64,000 nt of DNA from Kosakonia cowanii JCM 10956 = DSM 18146 (GTDB lineage Bacteria > Pseudomonadota > Gammaproteobacteria > Enterobacterales > Enterobacteriaceae). Under the pieces are notes generated by a model. The model saw nothing but the letters and a program-made list of their open reading frames with translations. It was not told the DNA's origin and did not search any database. The stretch spans positions 1 through 64,000 of the forward strand of contig NZ_CP019446.1 in NCBI RefSeq assembly GCF_001975225.1. Direction: 5' to 3'. Positions 24,544 to 34,977 of this stretch are shown here, one piece after another (the stretch's first letter is position 1; every line of letters starts with the position of its first letter). Both the position numbers and the translations under genes were made by a program.

Positions 24544-24777
24544 ATGAAATCAGAAGACACCCTTGACTGGTACCCGGCACAGCTTCCGCCAGTAAAAATT
24601 ATTCTTGGTGAAGCTGTGCTTGCAGTGGGTAAGCAGGGCCGACCGATCAATACCCGAACCTTACTCGAATACCTTCAGGTCACGCAGGACAAGCAGAAAA
24701 GGCGGGATGATAAAGTCGCCATGCAGACCGCGATTGATGTTCTCAGAGATAATCAGCGCATTAACGGCAGACGTTAA
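24544..24777 (+). CDS. YmgB/AriR-like small protein
   Basis: A 77-residue protein whose middle reads IILGEAVLAVGKQGRPINTR then TLLEYLQVTQDKQKR, similar to the YmgB/AriR family signature of the genes at 19683 and 35179 (shared IGEA-type helix start). The C-terminal helix DKVAMQTAIDVLRDN fits too. I chose the ATG at 24544, preceded by GAG nine bases away, over a frame opening at 24505. It converges with ndvB, 19 bases apart. Confidence 0.6.
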   Translation: MKSEDTLDWYPAQLPPVKIILGEAVLAVGKQGRPINTRTLLEYLQVTQDKQKRRDDKVAMQTAIDVLRDNQRINGRR

Positions 24778-24796
24778 TGCGCATCTGGTACCATTA

Positions 24797-27700
24797 TCAG
24801 TGCTGAATGATCTCCACCGTATGGTTTTTCCCATCATCATGTAGTGGTATTCTGTCATCGGGCAGAAGAATGCCATTAAGCGTAACCCTGTATTCTCCTT
24901 CACCGCGTAAGATGCTTATCTGATAATGACTTTCGCCATACTGATATGCCATAGAGAAAGAAGTCCACTCATCCGGGAGCAGGGCATGGACAGTAAAGGC
25001 ATTGCCAAAGCGTTTTATCCCCAGTAATTCCTCGGTAAGCAGACGCCAGGCCCAGCCGGCGGAACCGGTATACCAGCTCCATCCTGCCCGGCCAGTATGC
25101 GGAGCAACGCTGTAAACATCAGCGCTCATGACATAAGGTTCTGCCTTATAAACCGCAACCTCTTTTGTATTCGACGTGTGGTTTATCGGGTTGAGCATCG
25201 ACCAGAGTTGCCAGGCCCGTTCAGCATTCCCCATTCTGGCAAATGCCATCACTGCCCAGATGGCGCCATGTGTATACTGTCCCCCGTTTTCCCGAACTCC
25301 GGGCAGATACCCCTGAATATAACCCGGGTTAGGGCCGTGTCCATCGAAAGGGGGTGCCAAAAGTTTTATCAATCCACCCTCTTTATCCACAAGGTGCTTA
25401 TCCAGCGCCTGCATGGCCTGAACGCGCCGTACCCTGCCTGAAGCCCGCGACAGTACAGACCAGCTCTGCGCAATCGCATCAATCCGGCAGTCCTGCGAGG
25501 CTTTCGAGCCAAGGGGAGTACCATCGTCAAAATACCCGCGCCGGTACCATTCACCATCCCAGGCATGGGTTTCGAGGTTGTTTTGCAGGAGCAGGGCTTG
25601 CGAACGACACATCGAGGCCATATTGTCATCGTGCCTGCTTTCCGCCAGTGCCGAAAACCGGGTCAGGATGTCATACAGGAAGAAGCCCAGCCAGACGCTT
25701 TCTCCTTTACCTTCAATACCAACCCGGTTCATCCCGTCATTCCAGTCGCCTGCCCCCATAAGCGGCAGTCCATGCTCTCCAAAATTTAGCCCATGCTCCA
25801 CAGCTTTTACGCAGTGCAACCAGAGCGTATCTTCAGTGTCACTGATGACAGGCGTGTTATAAACAGACTCCTCACCAGGCTGTAGTGTCCGCCCCTCCAG
25901 ATAAGGGATGCATATTTCCAGAATATCTTTATCCCCCGTAGTTTCCACATAGTGGCAGACAGCAAGCGGAAGCCACAGGTAGTCGTCAGAACAGCTCGTA
26001 CGTACACCATTGCCATGAGGTGGGTGCCACCAGTGCTGCACATCTCCCTCAGTAAACTGCCGTGATGCGCAAAGTATTATCTGTTCACGCATACGGTTCG
26101 GATCGACATGACTCAGGGCCATCGTATCCTGCAGCTGATCGCGAAAACCAAACGCACCTCCTGACTGATAGTAACCACTGCGGGCCATAAGCCGGCAGGC
26201 TACTGTCTGGTATAACAGCCAGCCATTGACAAGCAAGTTCACAGAGGTGTCGGGCGTATTAACCACAATTTTATCTAGCACGTTATGCCAGTGGGTGTGA
26301 ACCCGGTTCAGCTCCTGGCGGACCGTATCCTCATTCAGGTAACGGACAAGCGTTTCCTGAGCGCTGGCATGATTCTCAGCTGTACCGAGTACAAAAATAA
26401 ACGTCCTTTGATCCCCGTCAATTAGTGTGACGGCGGACTGTACAGCTCCGCACGGATCGAGGCCAGCTCCCGTTTTACCTGAAAGTCTGTGCAGTTTCAT
26501 AGCAGAGGGATTTTGCAGGGAAGCATTACGACCAATAAATTCGCGGCGGTCACCCGTTAGAGAATAATGGTTACCGCTTACGGCAAAAAATGCAGTGCGT
26601 TCGCCACCATTATCACCGTAAAAGTTGTTAGCCAGCACTGCGCAACCCCCATGAATACTGGGCGCATGTGTCACAACATGAAGAGCTGAGCGGGTTCGGG
26701 ATTCCCCGAGCGTCCACTCCACATAGCCAGTAACGGAAATTTTACGTGTTCGCCCTGAATTATTACTGAGCGTCAGAAGTGCCAGTTTAACAGGTGCCTC
26801 TTCGGCGACCAGAACAGTCAGCTCACTGTCGATTCCACTTTCTCTATGCGCAAAGACACTATAGCCAAAACCATGTCGGGTCAGGTAATCACCGCGGCCG
26901 CGAACAGGGAGCGCCGTCGGTGACCAGTACTGACCGCTCTCTTCATCGCGCAGGTAAAACGCTTCGCCGCTGCGATCGCTCACCGAATCGTTCTCCCAAG
27001 GTGTTAGCCGATATTCATGCGCATTTTCATACCAGGTGTAAGCCTGTCCGGCATCGGAAATGACGGTACCAAAACGAGAATTTGCCAGTACGTTCGACCA
27101 CGGCGCCGGTGTCATATTATTTTCCCGCAGGACAATCTGATACTCGCGACCGTCCTGAGAAAATCCACCATACCCGTTGAAATGACGTAACAGATGGGTT
27201 TCTGGCGTCCAGTCAGTGTGTTGATTACTTCCCGGTTCTCTATACGGAATGATTGCTCTGGTACGGGGTTTTGAGGTCTGTATACGCTGGTTTAGCTGCT
27301 CATTAATATCCCCCGCACGGTCATCAAGATAAAGGCAGGCAACGCTCAACAGAAGCTGCTTATCCTCAGCGGAGAGATGCTCACCATTACGGACAAAAAG
27401 TCCTCCCGTTTTATCCAACAGACCGGCTTCGGAACCGGCATAAATTAAATCCATAATCTGATTTTGTAAGCCCTGCTGGTAGCCCCCGGGACTGTCATTC
27501 ATGATAACCAAATCCACTTTCAGCCCTTTCTGTCTCCAGTACCGGTGTGCCTGAATCAGTGTGGTAACAGAGCCGATACCAGCCTCGCTGGTAATACGGA
27601 GCAGCACTACAGGCAGATCACCTGAAATTCCCCAGCCCCACAGGCCGGACTGACCGCGTCTGTTACGGCTGATGACCTTGCTTTCGGCACGCAATTCCGG

Positions 27701-30700
27701 ACTGGGGTAAAGCACTGCGCTCGCAAGACGATTAAACAAAGTGGCATCATCTTCACTGGCGTTCATCTGGCGCAGGACAGCCAGACTATGAGACCAGGCC
27801 AGCTCAAACATACGATCCGCAATATGGTAATCACGATACTTTTCCAGCAACGCCAGACTTTTCTGGCGGCTTTCGCTGATGCCATAAATGATATCGATCG
27901 TGACCGGCTGGCCTGGCAGCAGAATAATGGCATGGCGTATGGCCAGTACCGGATCCAATACAGATCCTGAGGTGTTGCTGAGCTCCCCTCCTTCCTCAAT
28001 GGCAAGGGCATCTGCAGGGGTTCTGCCACGGCCAAGGAATTTAGCCCTGTCCGTTTCGAACGAGACGGGTTTACGGTTATCGCCACGCAACACCATCATG
28101 TGAAACAGACAGGGAATAGGTTCATCCGGCGAGCGAGGGCGACGGTGGCAAAGGATGGCATCCCGCTCAGGCTCCAGCTCAGTCTGAATAAACAGGTTGC
28201 TGAAAGCCGGGTGCGCCAGATCGCTTGCATCGGGTGCCAGTACTACTTCAGCATAGGTTGTCAACTCAAGTGTGCGGGGATGACGGCCACGATGAGTCAG
28301 TGTTAGTCGCCGCAGTTCAATGTCATCCTCCGGCGAAATCACGATCTGAGTTTTAACACCAAGTCCGCTGAAAGTGCGGCTGAATTCAGCGCCTGCGTCA
28401 GTAAATATCACTTCTTCGATTTGTTCTGGAGTGTTTCCCGTGGGTTGCCAGGTATTGCTCCATACGTCGCCAGTCTGCGTATCACGGATAAAACAGAATG
28501 CCCCCCAGTTGTCGCGGGTGGTATCACTGCGCCAGCGCGTAAGAGCAATATCATTCCAGCGGCTGTAGCCTCCCCCACCCGCAGTCACCATCAGATGATA
28601 ATGACCGTTGGAAAGTAGCTGAATATCCGGGGCCAGCGAGTCCACACCATTGAAAATCCGGGGCTCATGGCGAACGGGGCTGATCCTGCCCTCATGAGAT
28701 TCAAAATGACGGCGGGGACTGTAGAGGTCGATAGCATCCGGTGCTCGCTCCTGTAAAAGCAGGCTCGCAGACCGGAATACCTTACTGGACATAAATCTCT
28801 CAGTCATGGGAGCGTCAAGCAGCACGTTAGCCAGTGCCAGAAACGCCATACCCTGGTGATGTGCCATCCATGACTGTACTACCGCATACAATTGCCCGCT
28901 TGTGAGACGTGAGGGGGTATAGTCCAGTGCTTCATAAAAACCATATTCGCCACGTGCTCCATTTTTTTCCAGCCTGAACAAATTTCTACAGGCTTCCTGA
29001 GGCGAGATCATTAATGCAAGCAGAGTGGCGTAAGGGGCGACAACCATATCATCGGCAAGACCCCGGCGAAGACCAAGGCCAGGCACACCAAATGCCTGGT
29101 ACTGATAATTATGCTGTACATCAAAAGCATGATAGCCGGACTCCGATACGCCCCATGGCACACCGCGTTCTTTTCCCCAGTCAACCTGGCGCATGACTGC
29201 AGATCGACTCATCTCATCGAGCAGGCTACCAGGCCAGGAGGGCATTACAAGATTTGGCATCAGGTATTCAAACATAGAACCGCTCCATGACATCAGGGCA
29301 GTTTCATTATCAATCGTGGTAAACAGCCGCCCCAGAGCGTACCAGCTTTTAAGCGGCAACTGATTAGTTGCGATGGACAGAAAACTGGTCAGGCGAATTT
29401 CAGATGGCAGGAGATCGTAATGACTTTTGTCGGGTGTATTCGTATCACAGTTATAACCGACCCTGAGCAGGCTGGTTGCTTCATTGTACAGAAAGGCGAA
29501 ATCCATCCGCGAATGGTCATCCAGTCGCTGTTCAAGCTCGGTGATAATATTCAGTCTCATCCGGGCCAGCAGCGTCGTTGATGCAGGGGGGCTTCCTTTA
29601 CCGTTAAAGGTCGCGTTGGCGAGCCAGCCCAGAGTAGGGAGTGTCTGATCGTTCCAGGAGGCTGGTAACCAGCGGAGCAGAAACGACCATTCGTGGCAAA
29701 ACTGTACCAGTTGATGTTCCAGATGTCCTGCCCAGCGCTGCTGGAGTGGAGTTCCCTGGTGACTTTGTGTTACCAGGTTCTTGCAATGGATGCGCATCTT
29801 TTTCAGCTCGCTGAAAAACACATGTGCGGGAAGCGACTCGGCGATCAGGCAGTGTTTTCGTAACAACGGAAGACTCAAGGGTGGACTCTGGCTCCACTGT
29901 TTATCGAGAATATCCAGTGTATCGTTCAGCCCGGCAAGTATCTGTTGGGTATTTAAAACAGGCTGATGACGCATGGCGGACAGTCCTTCACGCAGCGTCA
30001 ACAAGTGACCCGCCATGTTACCGCTGTCAACGCTCGAAATATAACGTGGGCTGAGAGGGGTCAGCGTCAGGGTGTCATACCAGTTGTAAAGATGGCCACG
30101 GTAGTGTTCCAGTTTATCCAGCGTATCGAGCGTGAGCGATACGCGCCGAAGTACCTCTCCCCCGGGTAGATAACCAAAGTCCCAGGCCGTGAGGTTAGCC
30201 ATCAGGGAAAGGCCTATATTGGTAGGCGAAGTGCGGTGAGCAGTAGTCGGTTGCGGTTTTTCCTGGTAATTGTCAGGTGGAAGCCAGTTCTCTTTCTCAG
30301 TGGCAAAAGTCTCAAAAAACGCCCAGATTTCACGACTCGTCTGGCGCAACAGTTTTTTTTGTTTTTCATTTGGTGAAAATACCTTATGTACTGGCTGTCG
30401 GCTCAGCCAGTACATCAACAGCGGGGCCAGGCACCATAAAAGGGTGATCAGGAAAGCAACCGGCAGCAGCTGAGGTGAAAATTTTGCGGTCAGAAGTGTG
30501 AGTGCAAGGGCACATATAACATTCAGCCACATTGCCTGATAAAAACGAGCAACAGAGGCTCTGCCCTGATTGTTATCTGGGTTGTGGCTAACCCACTGGC
30601 TCAGGTTGCGTTTGCTGATGCTCAGACGCCACAAGGTCACAACAATTGCTTTTAAAGAATATCCGGCTTCATGCGGTAATATCGCCAAATTGAGCCCTGT

Positions 30701-33379
30701 CCCTGAAAGGCGTCTGAATGCCCCTGCCCCTACCAGTAAAAAATGCTTTTTAAAGTGGCGACGAAGCGGTTTATGCAGAAGGTCATGCATGATGGCGAGC
30801 ATGGCAGGCAGCAGCCAGATAAGCGATAGTGTACCAAGCCAGTAAAACGGATTGGGTGCCCAAAGCATGGCGAAAAATAGCAATAACAGTAAAGAAGGAG
30901 TAACCAGGCTGCGACGCAAATTATCGACAAGTTTCCAGTAAGAAAGTGCGGACAACGGGTTTTTATCATGGCTTCCATTTGCTTTTCTGACGCGTGGCCT
31001 CAGCCAGTTAAGCAGTTGCCAGTCTCCCCGTATCCAGCGTGAGCGACGTGCGACATCTGAAAGATAATTATTGGGGTACTGCTCGTAAAGCAAGATTTCA
31101 CTCAATAGTCCAGAGCGTGCATAGCATCCTTCCAGTAAATCATGACTGAGAACCAGATTTTCAGGACAGGCGTTAATGGTGGCCTGAACAAAGATATCGA
31201 CATCATAAATACCCTTGCCCACGAACGATCCCTCTCCAAAGAGATCCTGATAAATATCTGAAGACATCATTGAATAGGGATTACTGCCAGGTACGCTGCT
31301 GCGCATCGCGGCATAACGCCCCTGCCCGTTACGAGGTATCTCTTCCGCGAGGCCGGGTTGCAAAATGCCGAAACCTCTGACAACCCTCTGGAGAACCGGA
31401 TCGTACTCTGGCTTATTGAGCGGATGTGCCATTGTGGCAACCAGTTTGTGCGCGGTATCGCGCGGCAATACCGTATCACTGTCCAGTGTGATGACGTATT
31501 TAATATGGCCTGGTAAAAGATGGGCTGGCATGCCTGCGGCACTGATGAACTGTGTCCCGGGACGGCGCAGCCACCTGTTAAGCAATGCCAGTTTTCCCCG
31601 TTTGCGTTCATATCCCATCCATATTCCTTCAACCGGATTCCATTCAGGCTGTCGGTGTAGCAGATAAAATCTTGGGCGGCTGGAAGGATAACGCCTGTTA
31701 AGCGCCGCTGTATCGTCTATGGCCTGCCTGAGAAGAGCATTACTTTCAGGTGTTGGTTCATTTGCTGAATCAGCGAAATCGGTCAGCAAAGCAAAACGAA
31801 GGTATTCGTTTTGATTTCCCAGCCAGCAGACTTCAAGGCTTGTGAGGAGCGTAGTGATACTTTCCTGACTCGTCAGCATGCATGGCATCACGATCATGGT
31901 TGCACTGTCAGCCGGAATACCGGATGAAAAGTCCATTGCGGGTAATGGGCGAGGAAGGCGAAAACGGGTGGTTGCATCACTCAACAAATCACTCATTAAC
32001 TGGGTCAGCGCGATAATCAGAGGTAATATTATGGCGATCAATAGCCAGTCTGCGCCCTGCAGGAACGTTGCGTGTAAAATTTCCGCTGCGGTTGCGGTAG
32101 TTAACAATGCCAAGCTTCCAAGCCATGAAAGGAGGGTGATTCTGTTAAAACTGTGCCGAATACGTATGAGCTTCGAGGTCTCAGCCAACAGATGAAGTTC
32201 CAGTTGCTGCCGGCCTTCACCTGCCAGAAAAAAGCCAATGTGATGCTCCAGTGTTTCCGGCGCTGTTTCCGCTGAAAGCGCAAGCACAATGGTAGCGACC
32301 TCAGGCTCACTGAAGTCGCTGTGTCTCGCAAGAATTTCAATAATATGGCGATAATGGTCCCGGGTTTCGAAATGCATCCCGGGATAGATACGGGCAGGAT
32401 CATTGCGCAGTACCTGTTCGACGACGCTTATCGTTTCCGCAAAATCGGCCCAGTCCGTTTCGCTCAGTAACCGCAGCCCTGCGATGCTGTTACTGATGGA
32501 CAATTGGCTGGCAGCAAGTTGTTGACTGAAGCTTTGTATGAGCGACTCACTTGTTATCCCCTGTTCCGCAAGGCACTGGTCAACCCAGGTCAGAGGTAAG
32601 GACAGCACGTTTCCATGTCCCTGCAGGCGCCGCACAAGTTCTGCAACGAATGCACTGGTCATTGGTGGCCGGGAACGCGCCATATCGGCAATTACCGTAA
32701 TCAAATCAGCAGGCTTATTTTCGGCACATTCGAAAATTTTAGTAATCCATGTACCTGCAAGATTACGTTCACGCTGAGCCTTTATCACATCCATGCTGAT
32801 ACGCCGAACATTTTCGATCAAAGCAAGTCGTAGCATCCCCGGCAATGCCCAGACCTCGCCTAATGTCAACGGGGTCACCTGCTGATAGGCCGTGAGATAA
32901 CTGGTCAGGCTGGCTACGTCCCAGCGACCATCACCGTGAGCAATGGCCTCTGAGGCAATATTATAAACTCGTGGGCAACTGAAGGGTGACATCAGCGAGG
33001 GAAGGCCTTTACCAAAACTTTTCGGCAAATGCTGGCGGACAGTACGGATTTGCTCCTCAATCAGGTAGTAATTGTCAAGCAGCCATTCCCCTGCAGGCAT
33101 GACGCTCGTTTTTATCCCGGCATTAAGCTCGTAGCAGTTTTGTGTGATGACAGCTTCGTTGTCCGCGAGTCGTTTCAGAAGGTAATATGGAAGTTTATCG
33201 GGCGATAATTTATGTGTGTGTGCCAGTATTTTTCCATAGCGTTCCATCTGAGCGTTCGAAAAAAGCTCTGATCGCTGACTGGATTCATCGTCAGCATAGT
33301 TCGCCGGAAAGGTAACGTATCCGGCGACCTGTACCGGAAGCTGGGAGCGGTTAAACCACGTCCGGGGATTCATTTTCAT
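24797..33379 (-). CDS. ndvB: Cyclic beta-1,2-glucan synthase (NdvB/Cgs-like)
   Basis: A 2860-residue inner-membrane enzyme, matching the usual length of NdvB/Cgs (about 2830-2870), which starts, extends and cyclises osmoregulated periplasmic glucan. The N-terminal part has several membrane helices (about 410-460 and 830-1000) around a glycosyltransferase domain with LDSDTVLPRD (about 630) and RRSRWIRGDWQLLNW (about 780). A glucoamylase-like domain follows (GYHAFDVQHNYQYQAFGVPG, about 1440), then two beta-sandwich GH94-type domains and a C-terminal GH94 catalytic region with GAGDWNDGMNRVG (about 2540). The frame is intact over 8.6 kb. Reports are mainly from Rhizobiales (Brucella, Sinorhizobium), where glucans matter for infection and osmoadaptation; plasmid carriage here is notable. 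Confidence 0.93.
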   Translation of the reverse strand: MKMNPRTWFNRSQLPVQVAGYVTFPANYADDESSQRSELFSNAQMERYGKILAHTHKLSPDKLPYYLLKRLADNEAVITQNCYELNAGIKTSVMPAGEWLLDNYYLIEEQIRTVRQHLPKSFGKGLPSLMSPFSCPRVYNIASEAIAHGDGRWDVASLTSYLTAYQQVTPLTLGEVWALPGMLRLALIENVRRISMDVIKAQRERNLAGTWITKIFECAENKPADLITVIADMARSRPPMTSAFVAELVRRLQGHGNVLSLPLTWVDQCLAEQGITSESLIQSFSQQLAASQLSISNSIAGLRLLSETDWADFAETISVVEQVLRNDPARIYPGMHFETRDHYRHIIEILARHSDFSEPEVATIVLALSAETAPETLEHHIGFFLAGEGRQQLELHLLAETSKLIRIRHSFNRITLLSWLGSLALLTTATAAEILHATFLQGADWLLIAIILPLIIALTQLMSDLLSDATTRFRLPRPLPAMDFSSGIPADSATMIVMPCMLTSQESITTLLTSLEVCWLGNQNEYLRFALLTDFADSANEPTPESNALLRQAIDDTAALNRRYPSSRPRFYLLHRQPEWNPVEGIWMGYERKRGKLALLNRWLRRPGTQFISAAGMPAHLLPGHIKYVITLDSDTVLPRDTAHKLVATMAHPLNKPEYDPVLQRVVRGFGILQPGLAEEIPRNGQGRYAAMRSSVPGSNPYSMMSSDIYQDLFGEGSFVGKGIYDVDIFVQATINACPENLVLSHDLLEGCYARSGLLSEILLYEQYPNNYLSDVARRSRWIRGDWQLLNWLRPRVRKANGSHDKNPLSALSYWKLVDNLRRSLVTPSLLLLLFFAMLWAPNPFYWLGTLSLIWLLPAMLAIMHDLLHKPLRRHFKKHFLLVGAGAFRRLSGTGLNLAILPHEAGYSLKAIVVTLWRLSISKRNLSQWVSHNPDNNQGRASVARFYQAMWLNVICALALTLLTAKFSPQLLPVAFLITLLWCLAPLLMYWLSRQPVHKVFSPNEKQKKLLRQTSREIWAFFETFATEKENWLPPDNYQEKPQPTTAHRTSPTNIGLSLMANLTAWDFGYLPGGEVLRRVSLTLDTLDKLEHYRGHLYNWYDTLTLTPLSPRYISSVDSGNMAGHLLTLREGLSAMRHQPVLNTQQILAGLNDTLDILDKQWSQSPPLSLPLLRKHCLIAESLPAHVFFSELKKMRIHCKNLVTQSHQGTPLQQRWAGHLEHQLVQFCHEWSFLLRWLPASWNDQTLPTLGWLANATFNGKGSPPASTTLLARMRLNIITELEQRLDDHSRMDFAFLYNEATSLLRVGYNCDTNTPDKSHYDLLPSEIRLTSFLSIATNQLPLKSWYALGRLFTTIDNETALMSWSGSMFEYLMPNLVMPSWPGSLLDEMSRSAVMRQVDWGKERGVPWGVSESGYHAFDVQHNYQYQAFGVPGLGLRRGLADDMVVAPYATLLALMISPQEACRNLFRLEKNGARGEYGFYEALDYTPSRLTSGQLYAVVQSWMAHHQGMAFLALANVLLDAPMTERFMSSKVFRSASLLLQERAPDAIDLYSPRRHFESHEGRISPVRHEPRIFNGVDSLAPDIQLLSNGHYHLMVTAGGGGYSRWNDIALTRWRSDTTRDNWGAFCFIRDTQTGDVWSNTWQPTGNTPEQIEEVIFTDAGAEFSRTFSGLGVKTQIVISPEDDIELRRLTLTHRGRHPRTLELTTYAEVVLAPDASDLAHPAFSNLFIQTELEPERDAILCHRRPRSPDEPIPCLFHMMVLRGDNRKPVSFETDRAKFLGRGRTPADALAIEEGGELSNTSGSVLDPVLAIRHAIILLPGQPVTIDIIYGISESRQKSLALLEKYRDYHIADRMFELAWSHSLAVLRQMNASEDDATLFNRLASAVLYPSPELRAESKVISRNRRGQSGLWGWGISGDLPVVLLRITSEAGIGSVTTLIQAHRYWRQKGLKVDLVIMNDSPGGYQQGLQNQIMDLIYAGSEAGLLDKTGGLFVRNGEHLSAEDKQLLLSVACLYLDDRAGDINEQLNQRIQTSKPRTRAIIPYREPGSNQHTDWTPETHLLRHFNGYGGFSQDGREYQIVLRENNMTPAPWSNVLANSRFGTVISDAGQAYTWYENAHEYRLTPWENDSVSDRSGEAFYLRDEESGQYWSPTALPVRGRGDYLTRHGFGYSVFAHRESGIDSELTVLVAEEAPVKLALLTLSNNSGRTRKISVTGYVEWTLGESRTRSALHVVTHAPSIHGGCAVLANNFYGDNGGERTAFFAVSGNHYSLTGDRREFIGRNASLQNPSAMKLHRLSGKTGAGLDPCGAVQSAVTLIDGDQRTFIFVLGTAENHASAQETLVRYLNEDTVRQELNRVHTHWHNVLDKIVVNTPDTSVNLLVNGWLLYQTVACRLMARSGYYQSGGAFGFRDQLQDTMALSHVDPNRMREQIILCASRQFTEGDVQHWWHPPHGNGVRTSCSDDYLWLPLAVCHYVETTGDKDILEICIPYLEGRTLQPGEESVYNTPVISDTEDTLWLHCVKAVEHGLNFGEHGLPLMGAGDWNDGMNRVGIEGKGESVWLGFFLYDILTRFSALAESRHDDNMASMCRSQALLLQNNLETHAWDGEWYRRGYFDDGTPLGSKASQDCRIDAIAQSWSVLSRASGRVRRVQAMQALDKHLVDKEGGLIKLLAPPFDGHGPNPGYIQGYLPGVRENGGQYTHGAIWAVMAFARMGNAERAWQLWSMLNPINHTSNTKEVAVYKAEPYVMSADVYSVAPHTGRAGWSWYTGSAGWAWRLLTEELLGIKRFGNAFTVHALLPDEWTSFSMAYQYGESHYQISILRGEGEYRVTLNGILLPDDRIPLHDDGKNHTVEIIQH

Positions 33380-33536
33380 AGAGTTGCTCTGATGCGACGT
33401 TAGCGCGCAGGAGCAGTTGCGAAATCAGTTCAGAAACGTTCTCTCAGGATGGGCGTGAGGCATCAGGGATTCAACAGCTGCGGGAATATGATTTAAGTCC
33501 GGGAACACCGGGCTAATGGTCGAATGAGTGCAAGGA

Positions 33537-33701
33537 TTAAGGCGACGAGACAAACAGCGCCTTGCATCCCGGGCACAGCATTGCTTGCTTACGGCGAACT
33601 TTCGCGAGAGATTGAGATGACCGGAAGCCACAGACGGGGCAGATGACAGGGGTCATCGATGCACCACTGATGAATTTCATTGCGTAATCAATAATAGACA
33701 T
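33537..33701 (-). CDS. YnfU-like zinc-ribbon small protein
   Basis: A 54-residue protein with two CxxC knuckles, ICPVCGF and LCPGCKAL, spaced by about 20 residues and enclosing a basic stretch (KVRRKQA). This matches the YnfU-type small zinc-ribbon family in enterics, of unknown function. The C-terminus is VSSP followed by TAA. The ATG has no strong binding site in the AT-rich lead. A hairpin with CCGG arms follows the stop. Confidence 0.7.
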   Translation of the reverse strand: MSIIDYAMKFISGASMTPVICPVCGFRSSQSLAKVRRKQAMLCPGCKALFVSSP

Positions 33702-33882
33702 TCTGATTAACCTTTCAATGAAGGAGCTTCAGCTTATCATGCCTGATTAAAAATTGAACGCTTAATTTGTATTCATCAGTTTTAATCTACAAAAGGGAGA
33801 AAACAAGGGGAGCTACTTTTAGACGACTTTTATGGGGAAAAAGGGTGAATGAAACCAATCAGACCCTCTAATTGTATGATAT

Positions 33883-34095
33883 TCATGCTAAGTAAATATT
33901 CGCTGCAACAGGACCACTAAGGCAATTGATACGACAAAACTCAATACGGAGCCCGGGAATGAGCTGATTTGTTTCGCCGCAACTAACAGCAGAAACATGA
34001 AGCAAAACATCTTTTCGGCCATCTGATGGGATGATGAGACCTTTACCACTAAGAATATCAAAACTTTTGACAATTCCAGTCATTTTACGCGACAA
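33883..34095 (-). CDS. cspH: CspH-like cold-shock-domain protein
   Basis: A 70-residue protein, exactly the length of E. coli CspH, beginning [12 protein letters not shown] and containing [13 protein letters not shown] and [12 protein letters not shown]. The start is a TTG six bases after AAGGA; the ATG four codons later has no site, and the CspH N-terminus SRKMTG supports the TTG. The RNA-binding motif RNP1 is degenerate (GKGLIIP instead of KGFGFI), as in CspH/CspF. It diverges from a second cold-shock gene, 270 bases away. The role in nucleic-acid binding is unsure because of the weak motifs. Confidence 0.8.
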   Translation of the reverse strand: MSRKMTGIVKSFDILSGKGLIIPSDGRKDVLLHVSAVSCGETNQLIPGLRIEFCRINCLSGPVAANIYLA

Positions 34096-34365
34096 ATTAA
34101 TTCCTTTTTTTAAATTCGCAACAACCATACGCTGAAAAAAACCTTAAATCCACCTTTAATTCATTCCTGCAAGCATTTCTATGTTATAAAAAAAGAAATT
34201 GCTAATCATTACGCGCCATGTGTTAATGACCTCCATCGAGACGAAGTATCAAACATAACAGCGGGCAGCAAACATTATTAAGGACAACTGCTGGTATCTT
34301 TTGATAATCCTGAGGTTAGTGGTACTCGTTTACTATCAATTTTATATCATTTACGAGGAGTCAGT

Positions 34366-34584
34366 ATGTCATCACGAAGTAAAGGCCTGGTAAAGTGGTT
34401 TAACGAAAAAAAAGGCTTTGGTTTCATTTCTCCTCTCGATGGCGGGAAGGATATACCCGTACATTTTTCTGCTCTTCTTGGTGATAACTTTAAGACACTT
34501 TTTGAAGGACAAAAAGTTGAATTCGCTATCCAGCGCGGAGAAAAAGGGCTGACTGCCGCCAGTGTAACGCTTTGCGATAAATAA
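34366..34584 (+). CDS. CspA-family cold-shock protein
   Basis: A 72-residue cold-shock-domain protein with RNP1 intact (KGFGFISPL) and RNP2 altered to IPVHFSAL, where CspA has VFVHFSAI; the lost phenylalanine normally stacks on RNA. AGGAG lies seven bases before the ATG. The 270-base gap to the divergent cspH-like gene leaves room for the long leader that cspA genes use for cold control. It may be an RNA chaperone at low temperature, with weaker binding than CspA. Confidence 0.85.
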   Translation: MSSRSKGLVKWFNEKKGFGFISPLDGGKDIPVHFSALLGDNFKTLFEGQKVEFAIQRGEKGLTAASVTLCDK

Positions 34585-34836
34585 ATATTCCCAAGCCGGC
34601 GGCAGCGACTAAAATTTACTGCTGAGAAGACAGAGTAACAAAATCATTCTGTGGAACACGATAATATTCAGCATATCTTGTCAGCGTATGTTTTGATTAC
34701 AGCCTTACACGAATTTTTCATTTTTTGACTCAGGTCTGATGACTCTCATGGTGGCAATACCTCCACTTTCACTTTATACAAGCTGATAACCGAAATGCAT
34801 ATTACGCCAACCGGAGTTTTATCGCCCTACACCGTA
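34585..34836. other. Non-coding stretch after the cold-shock gene
   Basis: Nothing recognisable on either strand. No clear intrinsic terminator follows the cold-shock gene. Confidence 0.4.
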
Positions 34837-34977
34837 CTATGCGAATCTCATCACTTCCTCAGTAACATCTTCCCGAAAATGTTCATCGCCAGACATAACA
34901 GCGTTGCCCTTATGTGCCTGACCTGCTCCCCGTTCATTAACACACCGCGATATCAGTAATGTCTTCACAAGCCACAT
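34837..34977 (-). CDS. Possible small hypothetical protein (46 aa)
   Basis: A short frame starting MWLVKTLLISRC with GAGG eight bases before the ATG and a charged C-terminus (DEHFREDVTEEVMRF). An alternative start gives 56 or 60 residues. No family is recognised and the coding signal is weak. Confidence 0.35.
   Translation of the reverse strand: MWLVKTLLISRCVNERGAGQAHKGNAVMSGDEHFREDVTEEVMRFA

Noticed and set aside
33425..33631. A 68-codon minus-strand frame
   Set aside because: It overlaps the better-supported zinc-ribbon gene in another frame.
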